Positions 8,704-15,430 of a stretch of DNA of 22,943 nucleotides are shown piece after piece. This DNA comes from JAYFRE01 sp034926235 (GTDB lineage Bacteria; Pseudomonadota; Alphaproteobacteria; Rhodospirillales; Magnetospirillaceae). The position numbers were made by a program, and so were the translations under genes. Location of the stretch: NCBI GenBank assembly GCA_034926235.1, contig JAYFRE010000117.1:1-22943 (forward strand). The letters run 5' to 3'. Numbering within the stretch: the stretch's first letter is position 1; each line of letters begins with the position of its first letter. A model generated the notes under the pieces. That model made no database searches and was not told where the DNA came from. It saw nothing but the letters and a program-made list of their open reading frames with translations.

Positions 8704-9654
8704 ATGTCCCTACCCAAAAAAGCCCTGATTGCCGTCCCTGTTCTGGCGGTCGCGGTCTATATGCTGGTCTTTTTTATTCAATACCGGATCGATGATAACG
8801 CTGATCTCGCTCCTAATCCCGATTTCGCCGTCGAAGGCGGAAGCCGCGCGGTGACGATGGCGGCGACGCTGATGGATCTGGAAATCAATAAAACCGGCTG
8901 GGCGCCCAACAAGCTGTGGGTTTGGCCGGTCGCGCACAGCCTGAACATGACCGCTTATCAGAAAGGCATACAATATGCCGTCGCGCGCTGGGTCAACGAG
9001 ATGTCGGACATCGTCGGCCGGGATCGAAGCTCGGGCGAGGCCGATTCCGATCTGGTCGTGGCCAAAGGCAAGTTCAGCTATGATCCGACCGCATTCATCC
9101 TGCCCAGCGCGGTGTCGCAGTATCGGGAAGGGATCGCGGCGCTGATGCGCTATAACCGGCGTCTGGCCGAGGGGCAGGCGCGTTACGAGCGTCTGGCCAG
9201 CAGTTTGGCCGACATTCTGTCCAAGATCGACAAGGATCTGGGCAGCCAGTCGGCGACGCTGGAACTGACGGTGCTGGGGCCGGACGATTTTTCGGACGAG
9301 GAATTGGCGCTGCTGAGCGATGGCCAGCGTACGGCGTTGTCTTCCGGCGGCGGCTATTTCGATCCGCGCGCGACCGAGGTTTATTTCGCGACCAAGGGCC
9401 GGATGTACACCTACTACGTTCTGCTCGAAGCGATGGGCGAGGATTTCCACGATGTTCTGGTCGCCAAGGGGGCGACGGAGCATTGGGCGAAGATGCTGGT
9501 GTCGCTGCGTTCGGGCGCGCTGCTTTATAAATTCTTCGTCGCCAACGGATCGACCAATTCCTATGTCATTCCGTCGGATCTGGCGCGTCAGGGCTTCTTC
9601 CTGCTGCGCACCGACAAGCAGATTCAGGAACTGATCGACATCCTCAACCGCTGA
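8704..9654 (+). CDS. DUF2333 family membrane-anchored protein
   Basis: A 316-residue protein of the DUF2333 family, function unknown. It has one N-terminal transmembrane segment (about 5-26, KKALIAVPVLAVAVYMLVFFIQY) and a long soluble region that should face the periplasm. Recognisable family stretches are LMDLEINKTGWAPNKLWVWPVAHSLN, with a conserved Trp-rich segment, YFDPRATEVYFATKGRMYTYYVLLEA, and NGSTNSYVIPSDLARQGFFLLR near the C-terminus. I chose ATG 8704 because it gives the lysine-flanked membrane anchor directly and has GGAG 8 nt upstream; the longer frame from 8635 adds 23 basic residues without family support. The 288-bp region shared with the divergent chemoreceptor contains TTGCAC (8592-8597) 16 bp from TATCTT (8614-8619), a plausible but weak promoter. 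Its stop is 21 bp from the convergent kup stop. Confidence 0.85.
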   Translation: MSLPKKALIAVPVLAVAVYMLVFFIQYRIDDNADLAPNPDFAVEGGSRAVTMAATLMDLEINKTGWAPNKLWVWPVAHSLNMTAYQKGIQYAVARWVNEMSDIVGRDRSSGEADSDLVVAKGKFSYDPTAFILPSAVSQYREGIAALMRYNRRLAEGQARYERLASSLADILSKIDKDLGSQSATLELTVLGPDDFSDEELALLSDGQRTALSSGGGYFDPRATEVYFATKGRMYTYYVLLEAMGEDFHDVLVAKGATEHWAKMLVSLRSGALLYKFFVANGSTNSYVIPSDLARQGFFLLRTDKQIQELIDILNR

Positions 9655-9675
9655 CCATTCCCGGCTGGGCGGCCG

Positions 9676-11580
9676 TTAGATTTCGATTTGGCTGCCCAGC
9701 TCGATGACCCGGTTGGGCGGCAGGGCGAAGAATTCCATTGCCGAGGCGGCGCTGCGCGACATCCAGGCGAACAGCTTTTCGCGCCACGCCGCCATGCCCG
9801 GTGCACTGGTCGCGATGATGGTCTCGCGGCTCAAGAAATAAGATAGCCTCATCGGTTCGTAGAAAAAGCCGAGCTGGGCTTCGGTGGCGTTGGCCAGCGT
9901 CTTGGGGATGTTGGTTTCATCCATATAGCCGTAATAAAGCACCAGACGGTAGATCCCGTCGCCCAGATGCTCGCTTTCGATCCGCTCCTGGGTCGGCAAA
10001 TGCGGGATTTCGTCGATCTCCACCGTCAGCAGCACGGTGCGCTCATGCAGCACCTGATTGTGCTTCAGATTGTGCATCAGCGCCGCCGGCACCACATTGC
10101 GGTCGCTGGTCAGAAAGACCGCCGTGCCCTTGGGGCGCGAGATCGAGGGACTGGACAGAACCGAGCGGAAGAATTCGCCGATCTCGATATTGCCCGACAT
10201 GCGGCGCTGGGCAACCAGCTGGCGACCCCGTTTCCAGGTCATCAGCAACACGAACAGGACGATGCCCAGGGCCACCGGATACCAACCGCCTTGGGCGACC
10301 TTGCCGATATTGGCGGACAGGAAAGCCAGATCGACGATCAGGAACAGCGCCAGCATGGCGTAGGCAAGCGGATTGCGCCAACGCCAGATCAGGACGGCGA
10401 CCATACACAGCATGATCGAGGTGATGGTCATGGTGCCGGCCACCGCGATGCCGTAGGCGGCGGCCAGATTGGTCGAAGAGCCGAAGCCCAGCACCAAAGC
10501 GATGACCAGCAGCATCATCATGCTGTTCAGGGTCGGGATGAAGATCTGGCCGCGTTCCTGGGCCGAGGTATGCAGGATGCGCACGCGCGGCAGGAAGCCC
10601 AGTTGGATCGCCTGGGCGGTCATCGAATAGGCGCCCGAAATGACCGCCTGCGAAGCGATGATGGTCGCCAGTGTGGCCAACAGGACCAGGGGCAGCCGGC
10701 CCCAACTCGGCGCCAGCAGGAAAAAGGGACTGTCGATGCTGGCGGGGTGGGACAGGATCAGTGCGCCCTGGCCGAAATAATTCAGTACCAGCCCCGGCAG
10801 CACCACCAGATACCAGGCGAGCGCGATGGGCTTGCGGCCGAAATGGCCCATATCGGCATAAAGGGTTTCGCAGCCGGTGATGGCCAAGATCACCGATCCC
10901 AGCGCCATGAAACCCAGGAAGCCCTTGTCGAGGATGAACAGGATCGCGTAATGGGGGCTCAAAGCCGACAGGATGTCTGGGTTTTTCAGGATGCTGGATG
11001 CGCCGAGGACGCCTAGCGTCGTGAACCAGATGATCATGACCGGCGCGAACAGGCGGCCCATCGTGCCGGTGCCCTTGCTCTGGATCGCGAACAGCCCGAT
11101 CAGGAGGACGACGGTCGCGGGCAGGATATAATGGCCCAGACCCGGCATGGCGATCTTGAGCCCTTCCATTGCGGAGAGCACCGAAACCGCGGGGGTGATG
11201 GTGGAATCGCCGTAGAACAGCGCGGCGGCGGCGATGCCGAGCGCGGCCGCCAGGGGGGCGACCCAGCGCCGTTCGCCGCCGCTATGCAGCAGCAGCGCCA
11301 GCAGCGCCAGACTGCCGCCTTCGCCGCGATTATTGGCGCGCATCGCCACGATCACATATTTGATCGAGACGATCAGCATGATCGACCAGAAGATCAGCGA
11401 CAGGATGCCCAGCACGCTGCTTCTGTCCGGCGTCAGGCCGTTATGCGGCGAGAAAGCCTGGTGCAGCGTGTAAAGCGGGCTGGTGCCGATATCGCCATAA
11501 ACGACGCCCAGCGCCCCGAGGACGAGGACGCTCAAAGGCGATTTGTCGTGGCTGGTGACAGTTGTTTGCGGGGCCGTCAT
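9676..11580 (-). CDS. kup: KUP-family potassium uptake transporter
   Basis: A 634-residue KUP/HAK/KT K+ symporter, close in length to E. coli Kup (622). The signature YGDIGTSPLY is at 28-37 in TM1. About a dozen hydrophobic segments follow up to about residue 460, including STITPAVSVLSAMEG and GCETLYADMGHFG. A cytoplasmic C-terminal domain runs from about 465 to 634. It imports K+ with H+ across the inner membrane. ATG 11580 is the only reasonable start; the nearest purine-rich sequence (AGGA) is about 16 nt upstream, so ribosome binding looks weak or non-standard. The 402-bp region before it holds a structured RNA ending in an intrinsic terminator on the same strand. If that RNA were read through, it would form the kup leader, but a separate sRNA is likelier. 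Confidence 0.95.
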   Translation of the reverse strand: MTAPQTTVTSHDKSPLSVLVLGALGVVYGDIGTSPLYTLHQAFSPHNGLTPDRSSVLGILSLIFWSIMLIVSIKYVIVAMRANNRGEGGSLALLALLLHSGGERRWVAPLAAALGIAAAALFYGDSTITPAVSVLSAMEGLKIAMPGLGHYILPATVVLLIGLFAIQSKGTGTMGRLFAPVMIIWFTTLGVLGASSILKNPDILSALSPHYAILFILDKGFLGFMALGSVILAITGCETLYADMGHFGRKPIALAWYLVVLPGLVLNYFGQGALILSHPASIDSPFFLLAPSWGRLPLVLLATLATIIASQAVISGAYSMTAQAIQLGFLPRVRILHTSAQERGQIFIPTLNSMMMLLVIALVLGFGSSTNLAAAYGIAVAGTMTITSIMLCMVAVLIWRWRNPLAYAMLALFLIVDLAFLSANIGKVAQGGWYPVALGIVLFVLLMTWKRGRQLVAQRRMSGNIEIGEFFRSVLSSPSISRPKGTAVFLTSDRNVVPAALMHNLKHNQVLHERTVLLTVEIDEIPHLPTQERIESEHLGDGIYRLVLYYGYMDETNIPKTLANATEAQLGFFYEPMRLSYFLSRETIIATSAPGMAAWREKLFAWMSRSAASAMEFFALPPNRVIELGSQIEI

Positions 11581-11772
11581 GGTGTTTTTGGTTTCATCCT
11601 GGTCGGACGTGCCGCTGTGCCCGGCTGGCCCTATCTGCCTTAAAAGAACCGGAACGGCAAGCGCCGAATAAAGGCAGTGGGGAAACGAGCGGTGCTATCC
11701 CGCCGATTTCCGGCCTGGGTTTCACGTCAATCGCTATGTCAGGAAAGAGCGGTAATCGGGGCTATTGAGAAG
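11581..11772. other. Kup upstream region, no gene seen
   Basis: This 192-bp stretch lies between the intrinsic terminator at 11773-11796 and the kup start. I see no convincing reading frame. On the minus strand a TTGACG box (11725-11730) is present, but no good -10 sits at the right distance, so the kup promoter is not located. Confidence 0.4.
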
Positions 11773-11914
11773 AAAAACCCCCGGCAGAACCGGGGGCTAT
11801 AAGTAAACAGGGAGGCTTCACGTCTGGGAGACGCAGGGTCAAAAGACCCCTTTCGGGCAATCGATACCCGAAAGCGAAAGGCCGATACCAAAAACGGACC
11901 CGCCAAATCTCGCT
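11773..11914 (-). ncRNA. Candidate AbcR-like (alpha-r15-type) trans-acting small RNA
   Basis: Transcribed leftward from a predicted start near 11914, this RNA of about 140 nt would fold into consecutive hairpins. The first has a perfect 8-bp stem CTTTCGGG/CCCGAAAG (11850-11857 with 11867-11874, 9-nt loop). The second is GGGTC/GACCC with a TTTT loop (11836-11849). The third is CGTCT/AGACG around a CCC loop (11821-11833). The last is the terminator CCCCCGG/CCGGGGG (11778-11796) followed by TTTTTC. Two C-rich segments, CUCCCAG in the third hairpin and CCUCCC in the single strand before the terminator, could pair with Shine-Dalgarno sequences. The RNA lies just downstream of the lsrB/vtlR-type gene on the same strand. 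In Sinorhizobium and Brucella AbcR sRNA genes lie beside that regulator and are activated by it. The family assignment is inference from position and motifs; an attenuating leader of kup is the alternative. Confidence 0.6.
11778..11796 (-). terminator. Intrinsic terminator of the sRNA candidate (also ends the trxB-lsrB transcript)
   Basis: A perfect 7-bp stem CCCCCGG / CCGGGGG with a 5-nt loop. On the minus strand it is followed by TTTTTCTTCTC, whereas on the plus strand it is followed by a mixed sequence, so the direction is clear. Confidence 0.85.
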
Positions 11915-11920
11915 TCATTC

Positions 11921-11949
11921 TTTATAGGAGTTTCGCTCTGTTCTGGCCA
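11921..11949 (-). promoter_or_regulatory. Predicted sigma-70 promoter of the sRNA candidate
   Basis: On the minus strand TGGCCA (11944-11949, 4 of 6 matches to TTGACA) is 17 bp from TATAAA (11921-11926, 5 of 6 matches to TATAAT), giving a start near 11914. The weak -35 box fits an activator-dependent promoter. Confidence 0.45.
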
Positions 11950-11965
11950 CCCTGTATGAGACATG

Positions 11966-11986
11966 CAAGTCATGCGCACAACTCAT
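11966..11986 (-). promoter_or_regulatory. Possible LysR-type activator site upstream of the sRNA promoter
   Basis: On the minus strand ATGAGTTG (11979-11986) and ATGACTTG (11966-11973) form a direct repeat offset by 13 bp. They lie at about -52 to -72 from the predicted sRNA start, where LysR-type activators usually bind. The repeat overlaps the lsrB stop codon. The binding protein is inferred, not shown. Confidence 0.3.
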
Positions 11987-12897
11987 GCCGTGATCGGTGC
12001 GGAGAGTTGCAGGGTGTGGTCCGCGATTTTCTTGATCAGGAAATCCCTGAAAACGGTGATGCGCTTGGAATGACGCAGTTCCTCGGGGTAGACAAAATAG
12101 GCGTTGAAGCTGGGGCCGCGCAGTTCGGGCAGAATCCGCACCAGATTGTCCGCTTCGAGCGAGAAATAATCGGGCAGGGCTGCGATGCCCAAACCGCTTT
12201 GCACCGCGCGGAAGATGCCGTGCAGATTATTGACCTTCAGCACCGGACGGCGGGGCCGTTCAGGCCGCGCGCCGATCTCCAGCAGCCAGTTCATATTGCC
12301 AACCGGCAGGCGGGACGCCTCGTTGTAGATGATGAGCTGATGGGCGTCGAGATCCTCAGGAGTCGACGGCGTGCCGTGCCGGGCCAGATAGTCGGGCGAG
12401 GCATAGACATTGTAGTTCAGCGTCATCAGATGGCGTTGCACCAGATCGGGCTGGCGCGGCGGGTTCATGCGGATGGCGACGTCGGCCTGGCGCATGGCCA
12501 GATCAAGCTCGCCGTCATCCAGCACGATCGTCATCTGGATGTCCGGAAAGGCGTCGATGAATTCATGGATGCGCGGCGTCAGCCACAGCGTGCCGAAGGC
12601 CACCGTGGTGGTGATTTTCAACGGCCCGCAGGGACGTTCCCGGTTTTCCGACAGCTGCGCCTCGGTCATCGCCAGTTTGGAGAAGACGTCGTGGACGGTG
12701 CTGTAGAGCATTTCCCCGGGTTCGGTCAGAATCAGGCCGCGGGCATGCCGGTGAAACAGCGGCACCGACAGACTTTCTTCGAGCGCGCTGATCTGCCGGC
12801 TGACGGCCGATTGACTCAAATTCAGCGTTTCGCCGGCATGGGTAAAGCTACCCGCCTCGGCGACGGCGTGAAAGACCCTTAATTTGTCCCAGTCCAT
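11983..12897 (-). CDS. lsrB: LysR-family regulator, LsrB/VtlR type
   Basis: A 304-residue LysR-type regulator. The winged helix-turn-helix is at about 2-60, with MDWDKLRVFHAVAEAGSFTHAG and NLSQSAVSRQISALE, followed by RHARGLILTEPGE. The effector-binding domain runs from about 92 to 295. The N-terminus and the position next to trxB match my memory of Sinorhizobium LsrB and Brucella/Agrobacterium VtlR, regulators of envelope, oxidative-stress and host-interaction genes that act partly through AbcR sRNAs. Cys90 is the only cysteine, so a multi-cysteine redox switch as reported for S. meliloti LsrB cannot operate here. ATG 12897 is preceded by CAGGG. It follows trxB on the same strand after 79 bp, which contain a possible 7-bp stem at 12935-12963, so co-transcription is plausible. 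Confidence 0.85.
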   Translation of the reverse strand: MDWDKLRVFHAVAEAGSFTHAGETLNLSQSAVSRQISALEESLSVPLFHRHARGLILTEPGEMLYSTVHDVFSKLAMTEAQLSENRERPCGPLKITTTVAFGTLWLTPRIHEFIDAFPDIQMTIVLDDGELDLAMRQADVAIRMNPPRQPDLVQRHLMTLNYNVYASPDYLARHGTPSTPEDLDAHQLIIYNEASRLPVGNMNWLLEIGARPERPRRPVLKVNNLHGIFRAVQSGLGIAALPDYFSLEADNLVRILPELRGPSFNAYFVYPEELRHSKRITVFRDFLIKKIADHTLQLSAPITA

Positions 12898-12976
12898 AAC
12901 CCTGATCCAGACGAGAAGCCGACAATTTTGACGTCCCGCCCTGTTTCGGTTTGTTCGGGCAGGTTTTCAGAATCCG

Positions 12977-13942
12977 TCATCTTGCCGTGCTTGGCGCGTC
13001 ATGTCCATGGTGCGTGAGAAAGCGTTCGGCTTCCAACGCGCTCATGCAGCCCGTTCCGGCGGCGGTTACGGCTTGGCGATAGGTCTTGTCCTGCACGTCG
13101 CCGGCGGCGAAAACGCCCTCGATATTGGTCCGGGTCGTGCCGGGTTGGGTGATGACATAGCCTTCCCCGTCCAGCGTGACCGCACCTTTGAACAGTTCGG
13201 TATTGGGGGAATGCCCGATGGCGACGAACAATCCGTCGATGTTCAGCCGGGATTTTTCGCCGGTTTTGACGTTGCGCACGGCCAGATGGGTGACCGAGGG
13301 CGGCGAGTCGTCGCCGCAGATTTCATCGACGACGGAATCCCACAGCACCGAAATCTTGGGGTTGGCGAACAGCCGGTCCTGGGCGATTTTCTCGGCGCGC
13401 AAGGAATCGCGGCGATGGATCAGGGTCACCTTCGAGGCGATGCCGGACAGATAAAGCGCTTCTTCGACCGCCGCGTTGCCGCCGCCGATCACGGCGACCT
13501 CCTTGTCGCGGAAAAAGAAGCCGTCGCAGGTCGCACAGGCCGACACGCCATAGCCCTGGAATTTCTTTTCGCTATCGAGCCCCAGCCAGCGTGCCGAAGC
13601 GCCGGTGGCCAGAATCAGGGTATCGGCGATATAGGTGTCGCCCGAATCGCCGGTGGCGACGAAGGGACGCTTGGAAAAATCAATGGCGGTAATCAGATCA
13701 TAGAGAAAAGCCGATCCCGCTTTTTCGGCCTGGGCCTGCATCTGTTCCACCAGCCAGGGGCCCTGGATGGGATCGGCAAAGCCGGGGAAGTTCTCGACAT
13801 CGGTGGTGATGGTCAATTGCCCGCCCGGCTGTAATCCAGCCACCAGGATCGGGGACAGGTTGGCGCGGGCGGCGTAGATCGCCGCCGTGCATCCGGCGGG
13901 GCCGGAACCGAGAATGAGCACCTTGGTCTGGTGGGTCGCCAT
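12977..13942 (-). CDS. trxB: Thioredoxin-disulfide reductase
   Basis: A 321-residue FAD- and NADPH-dependent reductase of thioredoxin, cytoplasmic. The FAD-binding GSGPAG is at 12-17, the redox-active CATC is at 136-139 in SACATCDGFF, the NADPH-binding GGGNAA is at 153-158, and the C-terminal FAD motif GVFAAGDV is present. The start at 13942 (MATHQTK) is chosen because AAGGA lies 6 nt upstream and homologues begin there; ATG 13963 would add only 7 residues. It is divergent from the Lrp-type gene across 244 bp and is followed by lsrB. The arrangement lrp / trxB / lsrB is one I recall from rhizobia, which suggests a conserved redox-linked unit. Confidence 0.96.
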   Translation of the reverse strand: MATHQTKVLILGSGPAGCTAAIYAARANLSPILVAGLQPGGQLTITTDVENFPGFADPIQGPWLVEQMQAQAEKAGSAFLYDLITAIDFSKRPFVATGDSGDTYIADTLILATGASARWLGLDSEKKFQGYGVSACATCDGFFFRDKEVAVIGGGNAAVEEALYLSGIASKVTLIHRRDSLRAEKIAQDRLFANPKISVLWDSVVDEICGDDSPPSVTHLAVRNVKTGEKSRLNIDGLFVAIGHSPNTELFKGAVTLDGEGYVITQPGTTRTNIEGVFAAGDVQDKTYRQAVTAAGTGCMSALEAERFLTHHGHDAPSTAR

Positions 13943-14120
13943 GGTCTTTCCTTCGTCTTTCATCGAATCGTTCCGATTTCACCATATGCCGAAGCGGGGG
14001 GTGAGGGAAAGAGGCGCGGCAGGACATTCCATCCTTAGGTGCGGTGTCGCCGATGAGGCCCTGGAAAACGGATTGGAAACGATATTGTCGTTATAGTGGG
14101 CATCGGGATGCATAATGAAC

Positions 14121-14159
14121 TTGCCCGCCCCGGGGGAGTCTGTAATATAATTACTTACA
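14121..14159 (+). promoter_or_regulatory. Predicted promoter with dyad-symmetric operator for the Lrp-type gene
   Basis: A consensus -10 TATAAT (14146-14151) has TTGCCC (14121-14126) 19 bp upstream, placing the start near 14158. The -10 lies inside AT-rich dyads: GTAAT-ATA-ATTAC (14142-14154) nested with TGTAA-N9-TTACA (14141-14159). Binding there would block RNA polymerase, as expected for autorepression by an Lrp/AsnC protein; this last point is inference. Confidence 0.45.
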
Positions 14160-14186
14160 TTGACACTTTCCTGAGGTTTAATTCGT

Positions 14187-14705
14187 ATGCAGCGGGTCAA
14201 ACTTGACCGCATCGATCGGCGCATCCTGCATGATCTTCAGGCCGACGGGCGCATGACCAATGTGGAATTGGCCAAACGGGCGGGGATCTCCGCCCCGCCT
14301 TGTCTCCGGCGTGTGCGTGCGCTTGAGGAATCGGGCTTTATCAAAGGCTATCACGCCACGGTGGATCCGGGGGCGCTGGGCTTCAACGTGACTGTCTTCG
14401 CGCATGTCGGGCTGGTCAGCCAGGCGGAAAGCGATTTGAAGGCGTTCGAAGAGATGGTCCAGGGCTGGCCCGAGGTTCGGGAAACCCACATGCTGGCGGG
14501 GGAAACGGATTTTCTGCTGAAAGTGGTCGCCGAGGATTGGGATTCCTATCAGCGTTTCCTGACCACACGGCTGACGGCGGCGCCCAATATCAGCCATGTC
14601 AAATCCGCCTTGGCCATCCGCACCTCGAAACTTTTGCCGGGTGTGCCGATCAGCCTCGAAGGCTGCGACGATTTGGCGGAGGATGTGGAGGAAACCGCCG
14701 GCTAG
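14187..14705 (+). CDS. Lrp/AsnC-family transcriptional regulator
   Basis: A 172-residue feast/famine regulator. The N-terminal helix-turn-helix covers about 5-60 (LDRIDRRILHDLQADGRMTNVELAKRAGISAPPCLRRVRALEESG in order), and the C-terminal RAM ligand-binding/oligomerisation domain spans about 68-145 (HVGLVSQAESDL, ETHMLAGETDFLLKV). The family binds amino acids and assembles dimers into octamers or hexadecamers. The start at 14187 has TGAGG 10 nt upstream, and the protein begins with the usual LDxID. It is divergent from trxB and followed by an intrinsic terminator, so it is monocistronic. The regulon is unknown; control of the neighbouring trxB is possible from the shared intergenic region. 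Confidence 0.92.
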   Translation: MQRVKLDRIDRRILHDLQADGRMTNVELAKRAGISAPPCLRRVRALEESGFIKGYHATVDPGALGFNVTVFAHVGLVSQAESDLKAFEEMVQGWPEVRETHMLAGETDFLLKVVAEDWDSYQRFLTTRLTAAPNISHVKSALAIRTSKLLPGVPISLEGCDDLAEDVEETAG

Positions 14706-14727
14706 GCTTCGTCCACGTAGAGAGGTT

Positions 14728-14760
14728 AAGGTCCGGAACTTTCCGGGCCTTATTCTTCAT
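14728..14760 (+). terminator. Intrinsic terminator of the Lrp-type gene, overlapping the purN stop
   Basis: A 9-bp stem AAGGTCCGG / CCGGGCCTT (one G-T pair) with loop AACTTT is followed by ATTCTTCATT. It lies 22 bp past the lrp-type stop. The right arm overlaps the purN stop codon (14750-14752), so the hairpin may serve both convergent transcripts, although its T-tract favours the plus direction. Confidence 0.6.
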
Positions 14761-15430
14761 TCGAGACGGGGTGAAAGCCGGGATTGATGAAGACGTCGCC
14801 GCCGTTCCCGGCTGCGATCCCCGAAATGCGCGTGCGCCGGCCTTGTAGTGAAACCTGGCCGCCGCCGATCAGGCGGACCGCCAGTGGGTAGAGCGCGTGC
14901 TCGGCGGCCAGCACGCGGGCGGCCAAAGCGGTTTCATCATCGTCTTCCCGCACCGGCACCGCCGCCTGGGCGATGATCGGCCCGTCATCGACCTCGGGCG
15001 TGACGAAATGAACCGTGCATCCATGCAGCTTCACGCCTGCCTCAAGCGCCTGGCGGTGGGGATGGAGCCCCTTGAAGGCGGGCAGCAGCGATGGGTGGAT
15101 ATTGATCAGCCGTCCCAGCCAGCCGGTGACGAAGGCCGGGCTTAGCAACCGCATGAATCCGGCCAGACAGATCAGATCGATCCTCCGTTCCCGCAGGACG
15201 GCGTCCATCGCCCGGTCGAAGGTTTCGCGGTCGGGATAGGCTCCGTGCTCGATCACCAGACTGTCGATTCCGGCGGCGGCGGCATGCTTAAGGCCTGCCG
15301 CTCCGGCGACGTTCGAGACGACCAGCGCGATCTCGGCGGGATAGTCGGGCGTGCGGGCGGCTTCGATCAGGGCTTCGAGGTTGCTGCCCCGGCCCGAAAT
15401 CAGTGCCGCCACGCGCATCCTGGCAGCCAT
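14750..15430 (-). CDS. purN: Phosphoribosylglycinamide formyltransferase
   Basis: GAR transformylase uses 10-formyl-tetrahydrofolate to formylate GAR, the third step of de novo purine synthesis. The 226-residue product has the N-terminal ALISGRGSNLEAL (phosphate binding), and catalytic residues Asn110, His112 (INIHPSLLPAFKG) and Asp148 (EVDDGP) with the same 38-residue spacing as Asn106-Asp144 in E. coli PurN. The start ATG at 15430 overlaps the purM stop (TGATG), which implies translational coupling; an internal ATG at 15418 (MRVAAL) is the alternative and would remove 4 residues. The terminator hairpin of the convergent gene overlaps its stop. Confidence 0.95.
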   Translation of the reverse strand: MAARMRVAALISGRGSNLEALIEAARTPDYPAEIALVVSNVAGAAGLKHAAAAGIDSLVIEHGAYPDRETFDRAMDAVLRERRIDLICLAGFMRLLSPAFVTGWLGRLINIHPSLLPAFKGLHPHRQALEAGVKLHGCTVHFVTPEVDDGPIIAQAAVPVREDDDETALAARVLAAEHALYPLAVRLIGGGQVSLQGRRTRISGIAAGNGGDVFINPGFHPVSNEE

